NCBI GenBank assembly: GCA_018663165.1 | Contig: JABJES010000046.1 | Coordinates: 1-5,845 of the forward strand | Reading direction: 5' to 3' | DNA length: 5,845 nucleotides | From: Rhodospirillaceae bacterium | GTDB taxonomy: Bacteria > Pseudomonadota > Alphaproteobacteria > UBA11136 | Shown here: piece after piece, positions 1 to 5,325 of the stretch | Numbering within the stretch: the first letter of the stretch is position 1 | Layout: every line of letters starts with the position of its first letter | The notes under the pieces: generated by a model | Databases searched by the model: none | Told to the model about the DNA's origin: nothing | Seen by the model: the letters and a program-made list of their open reading frames with translations, nothing else | Program-made: the position numbers and the translations under genes

Positions 1-411
1 CTCGGTTTCAGGTGACACCCTGTCATAGACCAGCTTGTCCTGATCGGGCACTTCCATGCCGCCGGGGGTGACCGGCCTCACCCGGTTGGGATTGATATCG
101 GCCTTGATAATCAGCGGCGTGCTATCGACGCCACGTTGATGGCCCTGTTGATAGGCATACCAGACAACAACTGCAAAAATGGCGAAAGAAACGGTGACTA
201 ATCCGCCCCGTAACAGCATCCGCCTTGTGCCGCCAGAGGTCGGCCAGCGGCCACCTCCAGGCGGCGCATAGCCCGCCTCGGCACCTGGAAACTCCCGGTT
301 GCGGGGCTGGGAAAAAAACCCTGGTTGACGCCCAGAGGCATTGCCGGGCTCAAAGCCGGGCCTAAAGCCAGGGCCTTGACCGTCATCGGGGGGGCCTTGA
401 TCGGAAACCAT
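1..411 (-). CDS. SPOR-domain-type inner-membrane protein, N-terminal part (runs off left edge)
   Basis: This open frame of 137 codons starts at the ATG at 411-409 and continues past base 1, so the C-terminus is missing. Residues 1-64 form a Gly/Pro/Arg-rich, probably disordered cytoplasmic tail. Residues about 69-87 are one hydrophobic helix (GGLVTVSFAIFAVVVWYAY) preceded by RR and R, so the rest should be periplasmic. Residues 98-131 carry TPLIIKAD, then RPVTPGGMEVP and QDKLVYDR, a conserved juxtamembrane block I recognise from alphaproteobacterial SPOR-domain proteins encoded next to argS. The peptidoglycan-binding SPOR domain itself would lie beyond the window, so that assignment is inferred from the N-terminal block and the neighbourhood. 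SPOR proteins typically bind denuded septal glycan during division. The start is well supported: GAGGAG lies 8 nt upstream inside argS, and the ATG overlaps the argS TGA by one base. Confidence 0.85.
   Translation of the reverse strand, partial: MVSDQGPPDDGQGPGFRPGFEPGNASGRQPGFFSQPRNREFPGAEAGYAPPGGGRWPTSGGTRRMLLRGGLVTVSFAIFAVVVWYAYQQGHQRGVDSTPLIIKADINPNRVRPVTPGGMEVPDQDKLVYDRVSPETE
343..378 (-). repeat. Three imperfect 12-bp tandem units in the SPOR gene
   Basis: On the plus strand the units are GCCGGGCTCAAA (343-354), GCCGGGCCTAAA (355-366) and GCCAGGGCCTTG (367-378), the last more diverged. The period is a multiple of three, so the repeat is in frame. On the coding strand it gives the tetrapeptide series PGFR (residues 14-17) and PGFE (18-21), followed by a degenerate PGNA. 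A further PGF occurs at about residues 30-32. It lies wholly in the low-complexity cytoplasmic tail. Confidence 0.6.
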
Positions 412-2165
412 CAGCGCATCTCCTCAACCGGCTCGACGCCAAAAATATCCAGCCCCGAGGCGATGACCATCGCCGCCGCGCGGACCAGGGCCATGCGGGC
501 ATTGGTTAATTCAAGGTCGTCGGTCACCAGAAAACGCAAACCTTCATTCTCCTTACCCTTGTTCCACAAGCCGTGAAAAGCGGCCGCCACCTCGGAAAGA
601 TAAAAGGCGCAGCGGTGGGGTTCATGGGCCTCGGCCGCACTTTCGACAAGACGCGGCCAAGCTGCGAGCTGTTTGATCAAAGCAAGCTCGGAAGGGTCGG
701 TCAAGCGATGGAATGCGGCATTGCCCAGAGCCTCGTCCGATACATCGAGATCGGGAAAGGATTCGAGCGCCAAACGGGTGACGGAACAACAACGGGCATG
801 GGCGTATTGAACATAGAAAACCGGGTTATCGCGGGATTGTTCGGTCACCTTGGCGAGATCGAAATCAAGTGCTGCATCGTTCTTGCGGGTCAGCATGATA
901 AAACGCACCACATCCTTGCCGACCTTGTCGACCACCTCGCGCAGGGTGACAAAGGTGCCGGCGCGTTTCGACATTTTTACCTGCTGGCCCTTGTCGAGCA
1001 AATTGACGAGCTGGCAGATTTTGACGTCGAGACTCCCCTTGCCGCCGGTTACCGCAGTAACAGCCGCCTTCATGCGCTTTACATAGCCGCCGTGATCGGC
1101 CCCCCAGACGTCGATCATTGAGGCAAATCCACGGTTGAATTTATCCAGATGATAGGCGATATCGGCGGCAAAATAGGTCCAGCTCCCGTCGGCTTTCTTC
1201 AAGGCCCGGTCAACGTCGTCGCCGAAATCGGTCGCCCTGAACAGGGTCTGGGGACGGGATTCCCAATCATCAAGGGTCTTGCCCTTGGGCGGTTCGAGGA
1301 TTCCAGTATAGATCAGGCCCTTGTCTTCCAGGGTTTTGAGTGCCGCCTCAACGCCGCCACCCTCGACCATTTTACGCTCGGAGAAGAACACCTTGTGACG
1401 AATGCCGAGTGCTGCCAGATCCTCACGGATAAGGTCCATCATCGCCTCAATGGTCAGTTCGCGTACCGGGGCCAGCCAGTCGGATTCGGGGGCCGAAGCA
1501 TATTTGTCGCCGAATTTTCCGACCAAAGCGACACCAACCGGGATCAGGTAATCGCCGGGGTACAAGCCCTCTGGAATAGCGCCGATTTCCTCGCCCAAAG
1601 CCTGGCGATAGCGCAGATGAGCTGAGCGCGCCAGTTGATCGACCTGGGCACCGGCATCATTGACGTAATATTCCCTGGTCACTCCATGTCCGGCTTTTTC
1701 CAGCAAGGCCGCCAAAGCATCACCATAAACTGCCCCGCGCCCATGGCCCACATGCATCGGGCCGGTGGGGTTGGCCGACACGTATTCCACATTGACCGTC
1801 TGTTTCCCCTCTTCGTCGCAATCCCCATAGCGACGACCGGCCGCCAGTATTTCGCCAAGGCGATGATGCCAGAAATCGGCATGCAGGGTCAGATTGATGA
1901 ATCCCGGCCCGGCCACTTCAAGGCCGCTGATGTCCGGATGGGATTTTAGTCTGGCGGCGATCAGATCGGCCAGATCCCGGGGTTTCATTCCCGCCGGTTT
2001 CGCCAACACCATGGCGGCGTTGGTGGCCACATCGCCGTGGCTGGCTTCGCGGGGGGGTTCAACATTAATGCGCGACAGGTCAAGCCCCTGGGGCAGACTT
2101 CCCTCCCCCGCCAGCTCTTCAATTGATTTGATAAGATCAGCTCGTATCAGATTGAAAAAGTTCAT
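411..2165 (-). CDS. argS: Arginyl-tRNA synthetase (class I aaRS)
   Basis: The 584-residue protein has normal length for ArgRS, which charges tRNA-Arg with arginine using ATP in the cytoplasm. Residues 1 to about 92 match the N-terminal additional domain that contacts the tRNA D-loop. The Rossmann catalytic core carries the HIGH-type signature HVGH at 138-141 within PTGPMHVGHGR, VNDAG at 168-172, WGADHGG at 354-360, and a canonical KMSKR at 397-401, which many ArgRSs lack. The C-terminal portion from about 450 (the NPVFYVQYAHAR segment onward) is the helical DALR anticodon-binding domain. The start ATG directly follows the dgt stop codon, with AAAAAGG 8 nt upstream. The SPOR gene follows with a one-base overlap, so all three genes look cotranscribed. 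A G7 run on the plus strand at 2051-2057 stays in frame and encodes part of EPPRE. I see no missing motif or frameshift. Confidence 0.98.
   Translation of the reverse strand: MNFFNLIRADLIKSIEELAGEGSLPQGLDLSRINVEPPREASHGDVATNAAMVLAKPAGMKPRDLADLIAARLKSHPDISGLEVAGPGFINLTLHADFWHHRLGEILAAGRRYGDCDEEGKQTVNVEYVSANPTGPMHVGHGRGAVYGDALAALLEKAGHGVTREYYVNDAGAQVDQLARSAHLRYRQALGEEIGAIPEGLYPGDYLIPVGVALVGKFGDKYASAPESDWLAPVRELTIEAMMDLIREDLAALGIRHKVFFSERKMVEGGGVEAALKTLEDKGLIYTGILEPPKGKTLDDWESRPQTLFRATDFGDDVDRALKKADGSWTYFAADIAYHLDKFNRGFASMIDVWGADHGGYVKRMKAAVTAVTGGKGSLDVKICQLVNLLDKGQQVKMSKRAGTFVTLREVVDKVGKDVVRFIMLTRKNDAALDFDLAKVTEQSRDNPVFYVQYAHARCCSVTRLALESFPDLDVSDEALGNAAFHRLTDPSELALIKQLAAWPRLVESAAEAHEPHRCAFYLSEVAAAFHGLWNKGKENEGLRFLVTDDLELTNARMALVRAAAMVIASGLDIFGVEPVEEMR
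420..425 (-). promoter_or_regulatory. Ribosome-binding site for the SPOR gene inside argS
   Basis: GAGGAG on the minus strand lies 8 nt before the SPOR ATG and also encodes the Glu-Glu near the end of ArgS (EEMR). With the TGATG overlap this favours termination-reinitiation coupling, and it fixes the SPOR start at 411. Confidence 0.65.
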
Positions 2166-3329
2166 TTATCCAGCCTTTTTATTGGCGGGAATATCGCCAT
2201 GGACTTTGAGGGCATAGCGATCCGTCATACCGGCGATGTAATCGGCGACAAGGCGCGCCGTGACCGCTGTTCCCGGCCCGTCGGCCTCTGTTGGCCAGGG
2301 CGCGGGCAGGCTTCCGGGATTGCCATGGAAATAAGTGAAAAGCTCTGCCATCACCTTGGCCGCATTGACGGTCATGACGTTGACCCGCTCATGGCGGTAC
2401 ATGGAGGCAAAGAGGAATTTCTTCAGGGCCTTGTCGTTTTCCCCCATTTCTTCCGAAAAAGCGGCAATCGGTGCCCCGAACTCGCGGATATCCTGAGCCG
2501 AGCGGGGTTTTGCTTGCACCAAACGACGATTGGTTTCCTCCAACAGATCGTGAACCATCAGATTAATCAGACGGCGCACGGTTTCATGAACCAGCCGTGG
2601 CAGTTCAAGGCCCGGATAACGTTTTTGAATGTCATGAACCACCGGCCCGGCCAGGGGCACATCGGCCAGATCGTCGATGGTGAACAATTCGGCCCGCAAC
2701 CCGTCGTCAATATCGTGATTATTATAGGCGATATCATCGGCAAGGGCGGCGATCTGGGCTTCCAGACCGGCATAGGTATGGACTTCCAGATCATGGGTTT
2801 GAGGATAATTGGCGATCGTCGTCGGCAAGGGGCCGGTGAGCGGCCCGTTATGCTTGATCACCCCTTCGAGGGTCTCCCAGGTCAGGTTGAGGCCGTCAAA
2901 CTCGGCATAACGGCGTTCCAGTTGGGTGAGGATTCGCAACGCCTGATCGTTATGATCAAAGCCGCCGAAGGGTTCCATGGCCGCGTTGAGCGCATCTTCT
3001 CCCGCATGGCCAAAGGGGGTGTGGCCGAGATCATGGGCCAGGGCCACGGCTTCGGCCATATCCTCGTTGACGCCAAGGGCGCGGGCGACCGAGCGGGCAA
3101 TTTGCGACACTTCCAAAGAATGGGTGAGCCGGGTTCGGTAATTATCGCCTTCGTGATAGACGAAAACCTGGGTCTTGTATTTAAGCCGCCTGAAGGCGGC
3201 GGAATGGATGATGCGGTCGCGGTCGCGCTGAAACGGTGAGCGCGGCGGGCTTTCGGGTTCAGGAAAACGGCGGCCCCGGCTGGTCTCCGGCAGGCAGGCA
3301 AAGGGGGCTTGTGGGGTCGCATCATTCAT
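2166..3329 (-). CDS. dgt: dGTPase-like dNTP triphosphohydrolase, HD superfamily
   Basis: The protein has 387 residues from ATG 3329. It is an HD-domain hydrolase that removes triphosphate from dNTPs, giving a deoxynucleoside. The shorter, type-2 branch of the family is usually annotated dGTPase-like because substrate range varies. Visible motifs are RDRDRIIHSAAFRRLKYKTQV (the conserved entry segment, about 35-55), RTRLTHSLEV with metal ligand H70, AHDLGHTPFGH with the HD pair H99/D100, and LADDIAYNNHD with the fourth ligand at D198 or D199. The set is complete, so the enzyme should be active. I prefer ATG 3329 because it gives the family's usual N-terminus and has GGGATAGG 9 nt upstream. A TTG at 3365 would add 12 residues and is less likely. 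The gene is first in the dgt-argS-SPOR operon and ends flush against argS. Confidence 0.95.
   Translation of the reverse strand: MNDATPQAPFACLPETSRGRRFPEPESPPRSPFQRDRDRIIHSAAFRRLKYKTQVFVYHEGDNYRTRLTHSLEVSQIARSVARALGVNEDMAEAVALAHDLGHTPFGHAGEDALNAAMEPFGGFDHNDQALRILTQLERRYAEFDGLNLTWETLEGVIKHNGPLTGPLPTTIANYPQTHDLEVHTYAGLEAQIAALADDIAYNNHDIDDGLRAELFTIDDLADVPLAGPVVHDIQKRYPGLELPRLVHETVRRLINLMVHDLLEETNRRLVQAKPRSAQDIREFGAPIAAFSEEMGENDKALKKFLFASMYRHERVNVMTVNAAKVMAELFTYFHGNPGSLPAPWPTEADGPGTAVTARLVADYIAGMTDRYALKVHGDIPANKKAG
2174..2180 (-). promoter_or_regulatory. Ribosome-binding site for argS within the last dgt codons
   Basis: AAAAAGG on the minus strand lies 8 nt before the argS ATG. The same bases encode Lys-Lys and the first bases of Ala at the C-terminus of Dgt (KKAG-stop). 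dgt ends in TAA immediately followed by ATG, so ribosomes finishing dgt sit on the argS start. Confidence 0.6.
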
Positions 3330-3389
3330 GGCCGTGAACCTATCCCGCGGGGTTAATTCTGGCAATCAACAAACCGGCTTTTGGGGGAG

Positions 3390-3420
3390 ATTACGGCGCT
3401 TTTTACCCCTGTTTTTTCAA
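3390..3420 (-). promoter_or_regulatory. Weak sigma70-like promoter candidate for dgt-argS-SPOR
   Basis: Reading the minus strand, TTGAAA (3420-3415, five of six matches to TTGACA) is followed after 19 nt by CGTAAT (3395-3390, four of six to TATAAT). The spacer is longer than the preferred 17 nt, so this is only a candidate. Its position about 60 nt before the dgt ATG is sensible. Confidence 0.25.
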
Positions 3421-3427
3421 GCCCCCC

Positions 3428-3456
3428 TTGGACTTATCCCCCTTGATGCTTACATA
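3428..3456 (+). promoter_or_regulatory. Weak sigma70-like promoter candidate for erpA
   Basis: TTGGAC (3428-3433) and TACATA (3451-3456) are separated by 17 nt and lie about 60 nt before the erpA ATG. Each hexamer matches the E. coli consensus at only three of six positions. CATAAG (3453-3458) is an alternative -10 with four matches but a 19-nt spacer. Position and spacing carry the call, not motif strength. Confidence 0.25.
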
Positions 3457-3514
3457 AGATCGAAGGATCGGCTAAACTGGGCGGCAATAAAGGCCCAAAG
3501 GGATGCGAGAAAAC

Positions 3515-3907
3515 ATGAGTGAAACGACCACACAAAGCCCAGATAACGCCAACCCCGGTGAAGTAAATCCTGCGCCTGAGCGCCGGGTGACGTTGAGCGA
3601 TAATGCGGTCAAACGCATCCTTGAACTTGCCCAATCCCCCGATCATGCGGGAAAAAACCTGCGCATCACCGTATCGGGGGGCGGCTGTCAGGGCTTTTCC
3701 TATGGCTTTTCGTTTGATGACGAGGTGAAGGACGAGGACAGCGTGTTTGAATATGGCGGCGCCAAACTGGTGATCGATGAGATGTCTCTCGACATGCTGG
3801 CCGGATCAGAGGTGGATTTTGCGCAAGATTTGATGGGCGCCTATTTCAAGATTACCAATCCCAACGCCTCATCGACCTGCGGCTGCGGCACCTCTTTTTC
3901 GGTTTAA
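3515..3907 (+). CDS. erpA: A-type iron-sulfur cluster carrier (ErpA/IscA/HesB family)
   Basis: The 130-residue protein is an A-type carrier that receives an assembled [2Fe-2S] or [4Fe-4S] cluster and passes it to apo-enzymes in the cytoplasm. The three cluster cysteines are present: C58 in GGGCQGFSYGF, and C122 and C124 in the C-terminal STCGCGTSF. Residues 1 to about 23 are a variable polar extension before the conserved RVTLSDNAVKRI core. I chose ATG 3515 over the in-frame ATG 3503 because the AAAGGG before 3503 would abut that codon, whereas GAGA about 5 nt and AAGGGA about 11 nt upstream suit 3515. The start remains uncertain by four codons. The ErpA name, rather than IscA or SufA, rests on the alphaproteobacterial neighbourhood (dgt divergent, xth downstream) and the absence of isc or suf genes here. 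The GNAT gene follows 26 nt downstream. Confidence 0.93.
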   Translation: MSETTTQSPDNANPGEVNPAPERRVTLSDNAVKRILELAQSPDHAGKNLRITVSGGGCQGFSYGFSFDDEVKDEDSVFEYGGAKLVIDEMSLDMLAGSEVDFAQDLMGAYFKITNPNASSTCGCGTSFSV

Positions 3908-3933
3908 GGGCATCGGAAAGTCGCGGTTATTGG

Positions 3934-4422
3934 ATGATCATTCGGGAAGAAACCCCTGAGGATATAGCCCCTGTGCGGCGCATTATCGTGGAATCTTTTG
4001 AGCAAGCGACCGAAGCCGATCTTGTCGATGGGTTGAGACAATCCGGTGATTCGGTGATCTCCCTTGTCGCCGAAGAGGACAGCGAAATTATTGGCCAGAT
4101 TGCGTTCTCGAAACTCCAGGCCCCTGATCGCTGTCTTGCGCTCGCCCCTGTTTCCGTCCACCCGGACAGGCAAAACAAGGGCATAGGTTCAAAACTCATC
4201 CGTGAGGGGCTAGCTCGGGCGAAAAAAGCGGGGTGGCAGGGCGTCTTTGTTCTCGGCGACCCAGCCTATTACACGCGCTTCGGATTCAGCGCCCAAATGG
4301 CAGACAAATTCGAAACCGAGTATCCAAAGCAATATTTCATGGCGCTTGCACTTGTGCCGGATTCCCTCAAGGAACGCTCTGGCGCCGTAGTCTATGCGCC
4401 TCCCTTCCAAGCGCTCGGTTGA
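3934..4422 (+). CDS. GNAT-family N-acetyltransferase, YhbS-like
   Basis: The 162-residue protein matches the GNAT fold, which transfers acetyl from acetyl-CoA to an amine. The start MIIREETPEDIAPVRRI is the typical beta1-alpha1 of the family. Motif A is LAPVSVHPDRQNKGIGSKLI (70-89), with the CoA pyrophosphate loop Q80-x-x-G83-x-G85. It is followed by VFVLGDPAYYTRFGF (104-118), a segment characteristic of the YhbS-like (COG3153) group. The acceptor substrate cannot be told from sequence. No other in-frame start lies between the erpA stop and this ATG. The upstream CGGAAAG is 13 nt away, a weak Shine-Dalgarno, so translation may depend on coupling to erpA. A hand count over 3961-4380 gives 230 of 420 G+C (55%), against 356 of 600 (59%) for 4501-5100 in xth. 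The difference is small. Cotranscription with erpA is inferred from the 26-nt gap. Confidence 0.9.
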   Translation: MIIREETPEDIAPVRRIIVESFEQATEADLVDGLRQSGDSVISLVAEEDSEIIGQIAFSKLQAPDRCLALAPVSVHPDRQNKGIGSKLIREGLARAKKAGWQGVFVLGDPAYYTRFGFSAQMADKFETEYPKQYFMALALVPDSLKERSGAVVYAPPFQALG

Positions 4423-4446
4423 TAATATTTCTGCGGCTAGTGTAAA
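4419..4446 (+). promoter_or_regulatory. Candidate sigma70-type promoter for xth
   Basis: TTGATA (4419-4424, five of six matches to TTGACA) overlaps the GNAT stop codon and is followed after 16 nt by TGTAAA (4441-4446, four of six to TATAAT). A start site would fall near 4453, giving a leader of about 35 nt. It would allow xth to be expressed independently of erpA-GNAT. Confidence 0.35.
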
Positions 4447-4450
4447 AAGT

Positions 4451-4491
4451 CTACAGCACACCAACCCAACCCCCTCGGAACCCCCCCCATG
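4451..4491 (+). promoter_or_regulatory. C-rich, G-poor xth leader with C8 tract between SD and start codon
   Basis: Bases 4451-4488 contain 23 C and only 3 G in 38 nt. The only Shine-Dalgarno-like element is CGGAA (4476-4480), followed by an uninterrupted run of eight C (4481-4488) that directly precedes the ATG at 4489-4491. The homopolymer alone sets the SD-to-start spacing (8 nt). Confidence 0.55.
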
Positions 4492-5274
4492 AAAATTGCC
4501 AGTTGGAACGTTAATTCGGTCAAGGCGCGGTTGCCGTTGTTGCTCGACTGGCTGAAGGCCGCATCGCCGGACGTGGTGTTGTTGCAGGAATTGAAATGCC
4601 AAACCGACGCCTTCCCCATGTTGGAAGTGGAATCGGCGGGGTACAATGTCGCCGTTCACGGCCAGAAGACCTATAACGGGGTCGCGATCCTTTCCAAGAC
4701 TCCCCTTGAAGATGTGACCACTGGTCTGCCCGGCGATGATACCGACGTTCAGGCGCGCTATATAGAGGCAGTAACACAGTTAGGCGATGGCATTGTCCGG
4801 GTGGCCTCGATTTACCTGCCCAACGGCAACCCGGTCGATACGGAAAAGTTCCCCTATAAGCTCGGCTGGATGGATCGCCTGATCGACCACGGGCGCGATC
4901 TCCTCGCCCTGGAAGAACCGCTCATCCTCGGCGGTGATTACAACATCATTCCCGATGATCGCGACGCCCATAACCCGGACGCCTGGGAGGGCGACGCCTT
5001 GGGGCGGCCGGAATCACGCCAGCGTTTCCGCGCTCTGGTCAATCTTGGCCTGACCGATGCGATCCGCGCCTTTTCCGACGCGCCGGGGGAATACACCTAT
5101 TGGGATTATCAGCGCGGCGCCTGGCAGCATAATCACGGGTTGCGGATTGATCACTTACTGCTCTCGCCGCAAGCCGCCGACAAACTCACCGCCAGCGGCG
5201 TTGATCGCACGCCCCGGGGTTGGGAACGGCCCTCGGATCACACCCCGGTGTGGTGCGAATTGACAGAAGGCTGA
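4489..5274 (+). CDS. xth: Exodeoxyribonuclease III-type AP endonuclease
   Basis: The 261-residue protein is a member of the exonuclease III/APE1 endonuclease-exonuclease-phosphatase superfamily. Such enzymes cut DNA 5' to abasic sites and trim 3' blocks in base-excision repair. The whole catalytic set is visible: N7 in SWNVNSVKAR, E34 in LLQELK, Y109 in SIYLPNGN, D150 and N152 in GGDYNI, D221 in RIDHLLLS, and D250/H251 in the terminal SDHTPVW. The first three match E. coli ExoIII numbering exactly and the rest follow a consistent small offset. Length is normal (E. coli 268). The ATG is the natural start, because SWNVN must lie near residue 5. It has a weak SD (CGGAA) across a C8 run. A promoter candidate lies at the end of the GNAT gene. 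The stop codon lies within a 13-bp tandem duplication. Confidence 0.97.
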   Translation: MKIASWNVNSVKARLPLLLDWLKAASPDVVLLQELKCQTDAFPMLEVESAGYNVAVHGQKTYNGVAILSKTPLEDVTTGLPGDDTDVQARYIEAVTQLGDGIVRVASIYLPNGNPVDTEKFPYKLGWMDRLIDHGRDLLALEEPLILGGDYNIIPDDRDAHNPDAWEGDALGRPESRQRFRALVNLGLTDAIRAFSDAPGEYTYWDYQRGAWQHNHGLRIDHLLLSPQAADKLTASGVDRTPRGWERPSDHTPVWCELTEG

Positions 5275-5289
5275 TACAGAAGACTGATA
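5264..5289 (+). repeat. 13-bp tandem duplication spanning the xth stop codon
   Basis: CAGAAGGCTGATA (5264-5276) is followed directly by CAGAAGACTGATA (5277-5289), with 12 of 13 bases identical. The xth TGA (5272-5274) lies in the first unit, so gain or loss of the second would not change the protein. A perfect TTGACA (5260-5265) overlaps the left edge, but no acceptable -10 follows at 16-18 nt. Confidence 0.75.
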
Positions 5290-5325
5290 GGATGGCGACA
5301 ACAATCGTTTTAAAAGGATCACGCT

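Larger units (their letters stand above)
3330..3514. promoter_or_regulatory. Divergent intergenic region between dgt and erpA
   Basis: About 185 bp separate two genes transcribed away from each other, so promoters for both operons must lie here or overlap dgt's 5' end. The stretch is rich in C/G and A/T homopolymers, including a C6 run at 3422-3427 and a T6 run at 3412-3417. I see no convincing operator palindrome, riboswitch or terminator. Single promoter candidates are listed separately with low confidence. Confidence 0.7.

Noticed and set aside
198..386. 62-codon minus-strand frame inside the SPOR gene
   Set aside because: It is in a different frame from the ATG at 411, whose product has a transmembrane helix and the conserved TPLIIKAD and GGMEVP block. 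The shadow frame has none of these.
573..1949. Plus-strand open frames of 182, 158 and 104 codons opposite argS
   Set aside because: They are complementary shadows of the conserved argS core with no ribosome-binding site or family signature of their own.
2051..2057. G7 run in argS as a possible frameshift or phase-variable switch
   Set aside because: The argS frame reads through it correctly (EPPRE) and the full-length protein is intact. An essential gene is an unlikely place for on/off switching.
2199..3239. 346-codon open frame on the plus strand, antisense to dgt
   Set aside because: It lies wholly within dgt, whose HD motifs are unmistakable. The frame is open because of the codon composition of the opposite strand, and its product shows no recognisable domain.
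3330..3365. TTG at 3365 as the dgt start, adding 12 residues
   Set aside because: The ATG at 3329 gives the family's usual N-terminus and has an SD-like GGGATAGG 9 nt upstream. The extra residues resemble no conserved segment.
3478..3497. TGGGC/GCCCA inverted repeat with a 10-base loop just before the erpA ribosome-binding site
   Set aside because: A 5-bp stem with a wide loop is expected by chance in GC-rich sequence, and no T-tract or known regulator site accompanies it.
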